64,000 nucleotides of DNA from Actinocatenispora sp963805605 (lineage in GTDB: Bacteria; Actinomycetota; Actinomycetes; Mycobacteriales; Micromonosporaceae), in assembly GCA_963805605.1 (NCBI GenBank), contig CAWDUX010000001.1, forward strand, positions 806,001 to 870,000, written 5' to 3'. This document shows, in pieces, positions 17,046 through 24,743 of this stretch. Made by a program: the position numbers and the translations under genes. The notes beneath the pieces were generated by a model, which saw only the letters and a list, made by a program, of their open reading frames with translations, ran no database searches and had not been told where the DNA came from. Numbering within the stretch: the stretch's first letter is position 1; each line of letters starts with the position of its first letter.

Positions 17046-18748
17046 CCGGTACACAGCGCTATCCGGGTGCCTGGCACGCGGTGGTGGATTTCCTGCGATC
17101 CTGCGGTACCCGGACGGTGTTCGGGTTGCCGGCCGATGATCTGGTGGCGCTGCGGGCGTTGGAGGACACCGACATCCGGTTCCTGCTCACCCGCGACCAG
17201 CGCAACGCCGGCTTCATGGCCACCGGCCACGCGTTGCAGACCGGCAGACCGGCCGTCTGCCTCGTCGGCAAGGGCCCGGCGAGCAGCAACGTGTTGACCG
17301 GCCTGCTGGAGGCGCGCTGCTCGGCGGCGCCGGTGGTCGTACTGGCCGCCGGTACCGCAGGCAAAGTCCGGGGTTCCGGTGCGTTCCAGGAACTCGACCA
17401 GGTGTCGATGGTGCGTTCGCTGGTGAAGTGGGCGTATCGGGTCGACCACCCGGACCGGGTGGTGGCGGCGGTGGAGAAGGCGTTCCTGGCCGCGACCGAC
17501 GGCACCCCCGGCCCGGTGTACCTGGAGATTGCCGACGACCTGTTGGACACCGAGGTCGTCCGGCAGCGTCCGTGGCGCGACGTCACAGCCCAGTACCCGG
17601 CCGCGGACGACCGGGCCAACCGCACCGCCCTGGACGCGGTACGGGCGAGCCGCCGGCCGGTCATGCTGGTGGGTGGCGGAATGCGGCACCGCAACGCCGA
17701 TCGCGTACTGGAGGACCTGGCGGGCCGGACCGGCGCGGCGGTGTTCGCCACCGCGTCGGGCCGCGGCGCGTTCGACGAGAGCCACGCATCGTTCTGCGGA
17801 CTGGCCGGGCTGTACTCCCCGCCCGAGGCCGCGCAACTGTGGCAGGACACCGACCTGGTGATCGCACTGGGTAGTCGGCTGGAGGAGACCGCCACGTTCG
17901 GCGCGGGCTTCGCGCCGGCCGGGGTCGAGGTGCTGCAGGTCAATGTCTGCGCGACCGAGCTGTCCACCGAGTTCAGCGGTCCGGCGGTGATCGCCGACGG
18001 TGGCGCGGTGGTACGAGACTGGTGCGCCGCGCTGTCCGACGGTACGCACACCGCCGACGAGGACTGGCTGGGCCGCATCGGCCGGGCACGGGAACAGGCC
18101 GACACGCGGGTGGCCGAGGAGTTGGCGCGGCTGCGCGACGAGGACGCCCCACACATCGCGACCCTGCTGTCGGAGCTGTCCAGCCGGCTCACCGAGGAGC
18201 ATGTGCTGGTCCAGGAGAACGGCCTGCAGGACATGTGGTCGTACTTCTATCCGTTCTGGCGTGCCACCGGCTCGGCCGGTTCGATCGTCCCCTCCGAGCA
18301 GACCAGCCTCGGCTTCGGCGCGGCGGCCGCCGCCGGGGTGAAGCTCGCCGCCCCGGACCGTACGGTGGTGGCGCTGGTCGGCGATGGCGCCTTCGGGATG
18401 CTCGGTCGTGACCTCGGAGTCGTCGCGGACGAGGGCATCGGCGTGCTCTACGTGGTGCTCAACAACGGCGGGTACGGCTGGCTGCAGTCGCAGCTGGACA
18501 AGCTGGGTGCACCGAACTCGCGGTTCCGGTTCGTCTCCGAACAGGACACCCTCGGTGTGCTGCCCGACGGCGTGCACCACGCGGTGGTACGGCACAGCGG
18601 CGAGCTGGCCGAGGAGCTGGACCGGGCGTTGAAGGAATGCTCCAACGGCCGTGTCGCGGTCCTCGAGATCCCGGTGGCGCTCACCGACGTGCCGGCGGAT
18701 CTCAGTGAACTCGAAGGCGACTTCCCGGCCCAGGAAGGCGGCCACTGA
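17027..18748 (+). CDS. Thiamine-diphosphate-dependent enzyme (acetolactate-synthase-like)
   Basis: This 573-residue protein has the three-domain layout of the acetolactate synthase/pyruvate decarboxylase family: an N-terminal PYR domain, a central domain, and a C-terminal ThDP domain with GDG (452-454) and LNNGGYG about 25 residues later. The residue that activates the cofactor is normally Glu (HEQ or REE); here the block reads TRDQRNAG, placing Asp57 at that site. It likely decarboxylates a 2-oxoacid or ligates one to an aldehyde. The preceding gene makes a plausible aldehyde, so acyloin formation is a reasonable guess. ATG 17027 overlaps the upstream gene by 19 nt, implying tight coupling. 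No FAD-site assignment can be made by eye. Confidence 0.85.
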   Translation: MPGTQLTGTQRYPGAWHAVVDFLRSCGTRTVFGLPADDLVALRALEDTDIRFLLTRDQRNAGFMATGHALQTGRPAVCLVGKGPASSNVLTGLLEARCSAAPVVVLAAGTAGKVRGSGAFQELDQVSMVRSLVKWAYRVDHPDRVVAAVEKAFLAATDGTPGPVYLEIADDLLDTEVVRQRPWRDVTAQYPAADDRANRTALDAVRASRRPVMLVGGGMRHRNADRVLEDLAGRTGAAVFATASGRGAFDESHASFCGLAGLYSPPEAAQLWQDTDLVIALGSRLEETATFGAGFAPAGVEVLQVNVCATELSTEFSGPAVIADGGAVVRDWCAALSDGTHTADEDWLGRIGRAREQADTRVAEELARLRDEDAPHIATLLSELSSRLTEEHVLVQENGLQDMWSYFYPFWRATGSAGSIVPSEQTSLGFGAAAAAGVKLAAPDRTVVALVGDGAFGMLGRDLGVVADEGIGVLYVVLNNGGYGWLQSQLDKLGAPNSRFRFVSEQDTLGVLPDGVHHAVVRHSGELAEELDRALKECSNGRVAVLEIPVALTDVPADLSELEGDFPAQEGGH

Positions 18749-18818
18749 TGGGCACCGAACGTGGTGGCCGGGCACAGGGCGCGGCGGACAACCGCAACAC
18801 AGCGATCGGAGAACTGAG

Positions 18819-20072
18819 ATGAACACAGGCACCGGACGGCGCCGCGTCGTGATCACCGGCCGCGGTGTGATCAGCCCGGTAGGGCTGAACCTCGGCGACT
18901 TCTGGCAGTCACTACTGGCCGGCCGCAGCGGCGTCGGCCCGATCACGTCCTTCGACGCCACCGACTTCCCGGTCAAGATCGCCGGTGAGGTACATGGCTT
19001 CGAGGCGACCGACTACATCCCGCGGGTGACCGCCCGGCGCATCGACCGGTTCGCGCACTATGCGGTCGCCGCGACGTTGCAGGCGCTGGAGGAGGCAAAG
19101 CTGGAGATTGACGACGACCTCGCCCCGCGGGTCGGGGTGCTCGTCGGTTCGGGCTTCGGCGCCACCCTGATCCTGCACCACAGTGCACTCAACGTCACCG
19201 AGAAGGGTTACCGGGGGTTGGCTCCGTGGGTGTCGGCCGGCGCTGCCATCGACAGCGCCGCCGGTGAGGTCGCCCTGCGGATCAACGCGCAGGGCCCCTC
19301 AGGTGCGATCAGCACCGCGTGCGCCTCGGGCACCACCTCGATCGGTGACGCGATGCGGATGATCCAGTACGGCAGCGCGGACGTGGTGCTCGCCGGCGGC
19401 TCGGACAACGCGGTCACCTCGGTCGACATCGGCTCAGCGGCGATGTCACGGGCGTTGTCGCGGCGCAACGACGACCCGCAGGCCGCCAGCCGGCCGTTCG
19501 ACAAGGGCCGCGACGGGTTCGTCATGGCCGCCGGTGCCGGCATGGTCGTCCTGGAGGAGGCCGAGCACGCGATCCGTCGCGGCGCGCCGATCTTCGCAGA
19601 GGTCGTCGGGTACGGCGCCAGCAGCGATGCCCACCACCCGACCGCGCCACACCCGGAAGGGCGCGGCGCCCGTCAGGCCATGCGGCTGGCGCTGGCCGAC
19701 GCCGGCATCGAACCGTCCGAAGTGGACTACGTCAACGCGCATGGCACCAGCACCGTGCTCAACGACCGTACCGAGTCCGAGGCGATCCGCGCGGTGCTGG
19801 GCGAGCACGCCACCACCATCCCGATCAGCTCGACCAAGTCGATGACCGGTCACATGATCGGCGCGGCCGGCACAGTCGAACTGATCGCCTCGGTGCAGGC
19901 GATCCTGGAGGGCCAGGTCCCCCCCACGATCAACTGTGACGACCCGGAGGACTCCGAACTCAACTACGTGCCGCACCGGCCGCAGGAACACGTCACCAAC
20001 GTGGCGATGAGCAACTCCTTCGGCTTCGCCGGCCACAACGCCGTCGCCGTCGTGCGGCGCTGGCAGCCCTGA
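18819..20072 (+). CDS. Beta-ketoacyl-ACP synthase II (FabF/KasA-like)
   Basis: At 417 residues this is a standard condensing enzyme with the complete Cys-His-His set: Cys168 (STACASG), His308 (NAHGTST) and His345 (MTGHMIG). It elongates acyl-ACP with malonyl-ACP. The ATG at 18819 has GGAG seven bases upstream. An ACP gene follows 55 nt later and an AccD6-like carboxyltransferase after that, echoing the mycobacterial kas operon (acpM, kasA, kasB, accD6). It probably serves a cluster-dedicated fatty-acid elongation system rather than housekeeping synthesis. Confidence 0.92.
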   Translation: MNTGTGRRRVVITGRGVISPVGLNLGDFWQSLLAGRSGVGPITSFDATDFPVKIAGEVHGFEATDYIPRVTARRIDRFAHYAVAATLQALEEAKLEIDDDLAPRVGVLVGSGFGATLILHHSALNVTEKGYRGLAPWVSAGAAIDSAAGEVALRINAQGPSGAISTACASGTTSIGDAMRMIQYGSADVVLAGGSDNAVTSVDIGSAAMSRALSRRNDDPQAASRPFDKGRDGFVMAAGAGMVVLEEAEHAIRRGAPIFAEVVGYGASSDAHHPTAPHPEGRGARQAMRLALADAGIEPSEVDYVNAHGTSTVLNDRTESEAIRAVLGEHATTIPISSTKSMTGHMIGAAGTVELIASVQAILEGQVPPTINCDDPEDSELNYVPHRPQEHVTNVAMSNSFGFAGHNAVAVVRRWQP

Positions 20073-20127
20073 GACACCCCCGACAGTCCTGGCAGTCGAC
20101 CGACTGCCGCGTCCATGAGGAGAGAAC

Positions 20128-20382
20128 ATGACCAACGAGAGCATCCACGCCCAGCTCGCCTCCATCATCGAGGAGGTGGCCGGGGTGCCGGCCGCCGACA
20201 TCACCGCGGACAAGTCGCTCAAGGACGACCTTGATGTCGACTCGTTGTCCATGGTCGAGGTCGTCGTCTCCATCGAGGACAAGTACGGCGTGAGCCTGTC
20301 CGACGACGCGTTGGAGCACCTGCACACGGTCGGCGACGTAGTCGACTACATCGAGAAGGCAGCTGCGCCGACCCCGGCGTGA
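20128..20382 (+). CDS. Acyl carrier protein (AcpM-like)
   Basis: This 84-residue acidic helical protein has the phosphopantetheine site at Ser39 in DVDSLSMVEVVV, the standard ACP signature, preceded by KSLKDDL. AGGAGAG lies just upstream of the ATG. It is last in the core operon and is followed at once by a strong hairpin. It probably carries the growing chain for the adjacent KAS, the reductase and the desaturase. Confidence 0.95.
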   Translation: MTNESIHAQLASIIEEVAGVPAADITADKSLKDDLDVDSLSMVEVVVSIEDKYGVSLSDDALEHLHTVGDVVDYIEKAAAPTPA

Positions 20383-20401
20383 CGTCGGCGTCCGGTAAGC
20401 C

Positions 20402-20438
20402 CCGGGATGCTCCCCGACCCCGCGCGGGAGCATCCCGG
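20402..20438 (+). terminator. Hairpin terminator after the core operon
   Basis: A perfect 13-bp stem (20402-20414 with 20426-20438, CCGGGATGCTCCC and its complement) around an 11-nt loop lies 20 nt past the ACP stop. It separates the core operon from the carboxyltransferase operon. There is no T-run. Confidence 0.75.
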
Positions 20439-20530
20439 TCCTCGGGCCCTGGCGGTACGGGTCCGATCGTCGTAACGCCCGCCCGGTCCAGTCCTACCTT
20501 CCCTGCTCCACCCCAGACAGGAGGCGACCA

Positions 20531-21946
20531 GTGACCATCCTCGCCGCCACGGAGGCATCCGAACTCACCGACCCCTCTCCGCGGGACCCGCTGCTGCGCC
20601 TCGACGCGCTGTTCGACCCGGGTTGGACGCCACTTGCGCCGCCGGACGACTCGGGCGTGGTCGCCGCGGCGGGAAGTATGCACGGTGTGCCGTCGATCGC
20701 CTACGCCAACGATCCGCGCCAACAGGGCGGTGCGTTGGGGATGGCGGGCTGCGCCCGGGTGGTGCAGGCCATCGACCGCGCGGTCGTCGACGGTGTACCG
20801 GTGGTGGGGTTGTGGCATTCCGGTGGCGCCCGGCTGGGCGAGGGCGTCCGCTCGCTGGACGCGGTGGGCAGTGTGTTCGCCGCGATCGTGCGCGCCTCGG
20901 GGCGGGTACCGCAGATCTCGGTGGTCCTCGGACCGTCGGCCGGTGGTGCCGCGTACGGCCCGGCACTGACCGACCTGGTGGTGATGAGCCAAGGTGGCCG
21001 GGTGTTCGTCACCGGCCCGGACGTGGTCCGTAGCGTCACCGGCGAGGACGTCGACATGGCCGAGCTGGGTGGGCCGGACACGCACTGCCGGCACAGCGGC
21101 GTGGCCGCGGCGAAGGCCGGTACCGATGCCGCCTCGATGACCCTGACCCGTGACCTGGTCCAGCTGCTCGGTGCACCCGGCACCGTGGCCCTGACGGACG
21201 TGCCCGAGCGTCCCGACCCCGGGCTGCGGCTACCCGACAACCCGCGCCGTGCCTACGATGTACGGCCGATGATCACCGACCTGCTCGACGCCAAGCCGGT
21301 CGAACTGCATGCGAAGTGGTCGCCGAACATCGTGACCTCGCTCGGCCGGCTCGCTGGCCGTACGGTCGGGGTAATCGCCAACAATCCGCTGCGGCTCGGT
21401 GGGTGCCTGGACGCGCAGAGCGCCGAGAAGGCGGCGCGGTTCGTCCGGATGTGCGACGGCTTCGGAGTTCCGCTGGTGGTCATGGTGGATGTTCCCGGCT
21501 ACCTGCCGGGACTGGGACAGGAACGCGACGGGGTGGTACGCCGCGGCGCGAAGCTGCTGCACGCCTTCGTCGAGGCGGTGGTGCCCCGGGTGACCGTGGT
21601 GACCCGCAAGGCGTTCGGTGGTGCCTACATCGCGATGAACTCCCGCAGTCTCGGCGCCACCGCCGTGTACGCCTGGGAAAACGCCGAGATCGCCGTGATG
21701 GGTGACGAGGCGGCGGTCGGCATCCTGTTCCGCAAGCAGCTCGCGGCCGCTCCCGAGGAGCAGCGCGAACAACTGCGTACCCAGTACATCGCCGAACATC
21801 ACGCGGCGACCGGCGGGGTCCGACCGGCGGTGGCGGCCGGTGCCGTGGACCAGGTGATCAGCTCGGCGGACACCCGGCGGATGGTGGCCATGACCCTGGC
21901 CGAGGCCGAGGACCGTCGTGGCACGCACGCGAACATTCCGCTCTAG
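20531..21946 (+). CDS. Acyl-CoA carboxylase carboxyltransferase (AccD6-like beta subunit)
   Basis: The product has 471 residues, matching the compact AccD6 type (about 470) rather than the roughly 530-residue propionyl-CoA type. Crotonase-fold oxyanion glycines are visible in GPSAGGAAYGPALTDLVVM and in KAFGGAYIAMNSRSLGATAVY. It transfers carboxyl from biotin to an acyl-CoA, most likely acetyl-CoA to malonyl-CoA. The biotin-carboxylase alpha subunit must come from elsewhere. The GTG start follows AGGAGG by six bases. It heads an operon of four tightly packed genes. It probably supplies malonyl-CoA for the KAS and for the KS-AT-ACP-AOS protein. Confidence 0.88.
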   Translation: MTILAATEASELTDPSPRDPLLRLDALFDPGWTPLAPPDDSGVVAAAGSMHGVPSIAYANDPRQQGGALGMAGCARVVQAIDRAVVDGVPVVGLWHSGGARLGEGVRSLDAVGSVFAAIVRASGRVPQISVVLGPSAGGAAYGPALTDLVVMSQGGRVFVTGPDVVRSVTGEDVDMAELGGPDTHCRHSGVAAAKAGTDAASMTLTRDLVQLLGAPGTVALTDVPERPDPGLRLPDNPRRAYDVRPMITDLLDAKPVELHAKWSPNIVTSLGRLAGRTVGVIANNPLRLGGCLDAQSAEKAARFVRMCDGFGVPLVVMVDVPGYLPGLGQERDGVVRRGAKLLHAFVEAVVPRVTVVTRKAFGGAYIAMNSRSLGATAVYAWENAEIAVMGDEAAVGILFRKQLAAAPEEQREQLRTQYIAEHHAATGGVRPAVAAGAVDQVISSADTRRMVAMTLAEAEDRRGTHANIPL

Positions 21947-21956
21947 AGGGTGGCAG

Positions 21957-22784
21957 ATGCGAGACGGCGAACAGAACCCGTACACGGGCGTCGCGGAGCG
22001 ACGCTCGTACCACGGCATGCGCGGCAAGCGGCTGGTCCGGATCCTGCCTGAGGAGGGCCCCGCCGACGCCGCCGCCGTGATGGTGCACGAATCCTTCCGG
22101 TCCATCGCGCTCAGCGAGACCTATCCCTGTGTGGTGGCGCGGTCGGCGATGCGGCGCGGTGACTACCGGTTCGGGTGCTACCCGGCCCTGGGGACCCCGG
22201 ACGCGGCCCGTGCGGTGGCCGCCGATCTATGGGACTTCGTACGGGAGTTCCCCATCCAGCAGGACCGGTTCGCCTCGTTCGTTGCCAGCTTCGATGGTCC
22301 CTCTCCGGGCACCGAGAGACAGTTCGAGGACGTGTTGTGGCAGCAGTTGCAGCTGATGCACGAGCTCGACGTGGTGCACAGTGAGTGGGATCCGGAGGTA
22401 CACACCGATCCCAGCGAGTACGGCTTCTCCTTCAGCTTCGCCAGCCGCGGTTTCTTCATTGTGGGTATGCACCCGGGCGCGTCCCGATGGGCCCGACGGA
22501 CCGCCTGGCCGACGCTGATCTTCAATTCGCGTGCGCAGTTCAACCTGCTCCGTGACTCCGGTCGGATGAAACGGATGCAGGAGACGGTGCGGATGCGTGA
22601 CCGAAGGGTGCAGGGCAGCGAGAATCCGAGCCTGCGGCAGTTCGATGCCAAGAACCCGGAGACCGTGATGTACTCCGGCCGACTCGTCGAGGACGACTGG
22701 TCCTGCCCCTTCCGGCCGCTGGACGGTGGCTCGGTACAGGCGGGCGCCACTGCCGAACAGCCAGCCGAGAAAGGCCAGGCATGA
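21957..22784 (+). CDS. YqcI/YcgG-family oxygenase (GntA-like, probable N-hydroxylase)
   Basis: The 275-residue protein shows family landmarks: an N-terminal RDGEQNPYTG block, ETYPCVVARSAMRRGDYRFG, WDPEVHTDPSEYGFSFSFAS and FFIVGMHPGASRWARR. Characterised relatives (GntA in guanitoxin, AglA in argolaphos biosynthesis) are heme-dependent enzymes that N-hydroxylate arginine. The ATG at 21957 follows GAGGGTGG; the stop overlaps the next start as ATGA. In this cluster the obvious amine substrate is the aminoketone from the AOS domain, or its precursor amino acid. This link is inferred; the family call is firmer than the substrate. Confidence 0.78.
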   Translation: MRDGEQNPYTGVAERRSYHGMRGKRLVRILPEEGPADAAAVMVHESFRSIALSETYPCVVARSAMRRGDYRFGCYPALGTPDAARAVAADLWDFVREFPIQQDRFASFVASFDGPSPGTERQFEDVLWQQLQLMHELDVVHSEWDPEVHTDPSEYGFSFSFASRGFFIVGMHPGASRWARRTAWPTLIFNSRAQFNLLRDSGRMKRMQETVRMRDRRVQGSENPSLRQFDAKNPETVMYSGRLVEDDWSCPFRPLDGGSVQAGATAEQPAEKGQA

Positions 22785-23734
22785 CCATCGTGGACACCTC
22801 CCGCGAATACGATCTGCTCACCGAGCTGGAGCCGGTCGTGGCGAGCAATATCGACCGACATCTGTCAGTGGCGCGCGACTGGCATCCGCACGACTATGTG
22901 CCGTGGAGTGAGGGCCGCAACTTCGCGTTCCTGGGCGGGCAGGACTGGTCGCCGGAGGACTCCAGGCTGACCCCGGTGGCCCGGGCGTCGATGTTGATGA
23001 ACCTGTTGACCGAGGACAACCTGCCTGGCTACCACCGGGTGATCGCAACCGCTTTCGGCACCGACGGCGCCTGGCGGTTCTGGCTGGACCGCTGGACCGC
23101 GGAGGAGAACCGGCACGCGATCGTGCTGCGTGACTACCTGACCGTGACCCGTGCGGTGGACCCGGTCGATCTGGAACAGCGCCGGATGCGGCTGATGTCC
23201 AAGGGTGTGGACGACGGTCCGGAGGGCGCGCTGGAAAATGTCGCGTACGTGTCCTTCCAGGAACTTGCCACCCGGGTGGCGCACCGCAACGCTGGCAGGA
23301 CCCTCGGCTGCCCGATCGGGGATCAGATGATGGCCCGCATCGCGGCGGACGAGAACCTGCACATGGTCTTCTACCGCAACTTGGGCGCTGCGGCGCTGGA
23401 GCTGGCACCCGACGCGATGATGCAGGCCATCCGCAACGTGGTGCTCAGCTTCGAGATGCCCGGTGGTGGCCAGCCCGACTTCATGCGCTACGCGGTGCTG
23501 ATGGCCAACGAAGGCGTCTACGACCTGCGGCTGCACCACGACGCGGTCATCATGCCGGTACTGCGGTACTGGAAGGTGTTCGAACGCACCGACCTGTCGC
23601 CGGCCGGCGAAGCGGCGCGGGAGGAACTTTCGGCCTTCCTGGCCGGACTGGACGAACAGGCCAGCAGATTCGAGACACGCCGCGAGGAGCGCCGGGCGCG
23701 CGCCGCGGCACGGGACGGGGAGGCCGGCGCATGA
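22781..23734 (+). CDS. Acyl-ACP desaturase (DesA-type ferritin-like diiron enzyme)
   Basis: This 317-residue helical protein has the diiron ligands of soluble acyl-ACP desaturases: Glu/His in LLTEDNLPGYHR, the ExxH pair in TAEENRHAI, Glu in SFQELATRVAH and the second ExxH in AADENLHMVFY. It resembles mycobacterial DesA1/DesA2 and would place a double bond in an ACP-bound chain using electrons from ferredoxin. It overlaps both neighbours by ATGA, so it is translated with the N-oxygenase-like and reductase genes. It implies that the product chain is unsaturated. Confidence 0.9.
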   Translation: MTIVDTSREYDLLTELEPVVASNIDRHLSVARDWHPHDYVPWSEGRNFAFLGGQDWSPEDSRLTPVARASMLMNLLTEDNLPGYHRVIATAFGTDGAWRFWLDRWTAEENRHAIVLRDYLTVTRAVDPVDLEQRRMRLMSKGVDDGPEGALENVAYVSFQELATRVAHRNAGRTLGCPIGDQMMARIAADENLHMVFYRNLGAAALELAPDAMMQAIRNVVLSFEMPGGGQPDFMRYAVLMANEGVYDLRLHHDAVIMPVLRYWKVFERTDLSPAGEAAREELSAFLAGLDEQASRFETRREERRARAAARDGEAGA

Positions 23735-24435
23735 GCCGTTCGGTGTTGGTGACCGGTGGGAACCGGGGGATCGGCCTGGCCATCGCGCGTGAGCTGGCCG
23801 ACGGCGGCGACAAGGTCGCGGTCACCTTCCGGTCCGGCGAACCCCCGGCAGGTTTTCTCGGAGTATGTTGCGACGTCACCGATCCCGGTTCCGTCGATGC
23901 CGGCTTCAAGCAGATCGAGGCCGAGCACGGACCGGTACAGGTGCTCGTCGCCAACGCCGGCATCACCCGCGACAAGCTGGTGGCGACCATGTCCGACGAG
24001 GACTTTTCCACCGTGCTGGACGCGAACCTGACCGGAACCTTCCGGGTGGTACGGCGCGCTGTCCGTACCATGATGCGGGCCCGCTATGGACGTATCCTGG
24101 CGGTGTCCTCGGTGGTCGCGATGCAGGGCCAGGCAGGACAGACCAACTACGGTGCCTCCAAGGCCGGCATGGTCGGCTTCGTCCGCTCGCTCGCCCGTGA
24201 GGTCGGCAGCCGCGGCATCACGGCAAACATACTGGCGCCCGGGTTCGTGGACACCGACATGACCTCGGGTCTCTCGGAGACCATGCGGGCAGCCGCGCTG
24301 GAAGCCATCCCGCTGAAGCGCTCGGCGGCACCGGAGGAGATCGCCAGGGTGGCGAAGTTCCTGGTGAGCGACGATGCAGGATATCTGACCGGTGCCCTGA
24401 TCCCGGTCGATGGCGGCATGGGCATGGGCCACTGA
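23731..24435 (+). CDS. fabG: 3-oxoacyl-ACP reductase (MabA/FabG-like)
   Basis: At 234 residues this is a classical short-chain reductase with the NADP-binding TGGNRGIG at the N-terminus, NAG near residue 80, catalytic Ser (VSSVVAMQG) and the YGASK Tyr/Lys pair (TNYGASKAGMVGF). Its C-terminus, TGALIPVDGGMGMGH, is characteristic of FabG1/MabA. It reduces beta-ketoacyl-ACP made by the cluster KAS. Its start overlaps the desaturase stop, and a strong hairpin follows its own stop. The KS-AT-ACP-AOS protein has no KR, so this enzyme probably acts on the fatty-acid elongation line. Confidence 0.9.
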   Translation: MSRSVLVTGGNRGIGLAIARELADGGDKVAVTFRSGEPPAGFLGVCCDVTDPGSVDAGFKQIEAEHGPVQVLVANAGITRDKLVATMSDEDFSTVLDANLTGTFRVVRRAVRTMMRARYGRILAVSSVVAMQGQAGQTNYGASKAGMVGFVRSLAREVGSRGITANILAPGFVDTDMTSGLSETMRAAALEAIPLKRSAAPEEIARVAKFLVSDDAGYLTGALIPVDGGMGMGH

Positions 24436-24458
24436 CCCCACTGGTCATCGCCCGATCG

Positions 24459-24490
24459 TGGGCCGGAGCATCCAGCGATGCTCCGGCCCA
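24459..24490 (+). terminator. Hairpin terminator after fabG
   Basis: A perfect 13-bp stem (24459-24471 with 24478-24490, TGGGCCGGAGCAT and complement) with a CCAGCG loop lies 23 nt after the fabG stop. It ends the carboxyltransferase operon. The 250 nt that follow, up to the exporter, carry no gene I can support. Confidence 0.8.
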
Positions 24491-24743
24491 CCGGCGTACG
24501 GGGCTGTAGCCGGGTGGCCTCGGATGCGCGGCAGCCGCCAGGACGCTGCCGACGTACCTCCAAAGACTTCGGAAACTCCCTCGGTCCGGTTGACCGGATG
24601 CGCTGGCAGACTTTCTTTTGTACTCATATGCCAGTCTCGCCTTCCCTGACTTCCCGGCACCGTCGCGTGGTTCCGCCGCCATGGCGGCAGGACCGCGTGG
24701 CTCGTCGTATTCCCGAACCCGATCTGCGAATGGAGCCAGTCCT

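Noticed and set aside
9426..17054. Very long reverse-strand open frames opposite the polyketide synthase and ligase genes
   Set aside because: They are antisense mirrors caused by high-GC third positions; their protein is rich in Gly/Val/Gln/His without any motif, while the forward frames carry complete catalytic sets.
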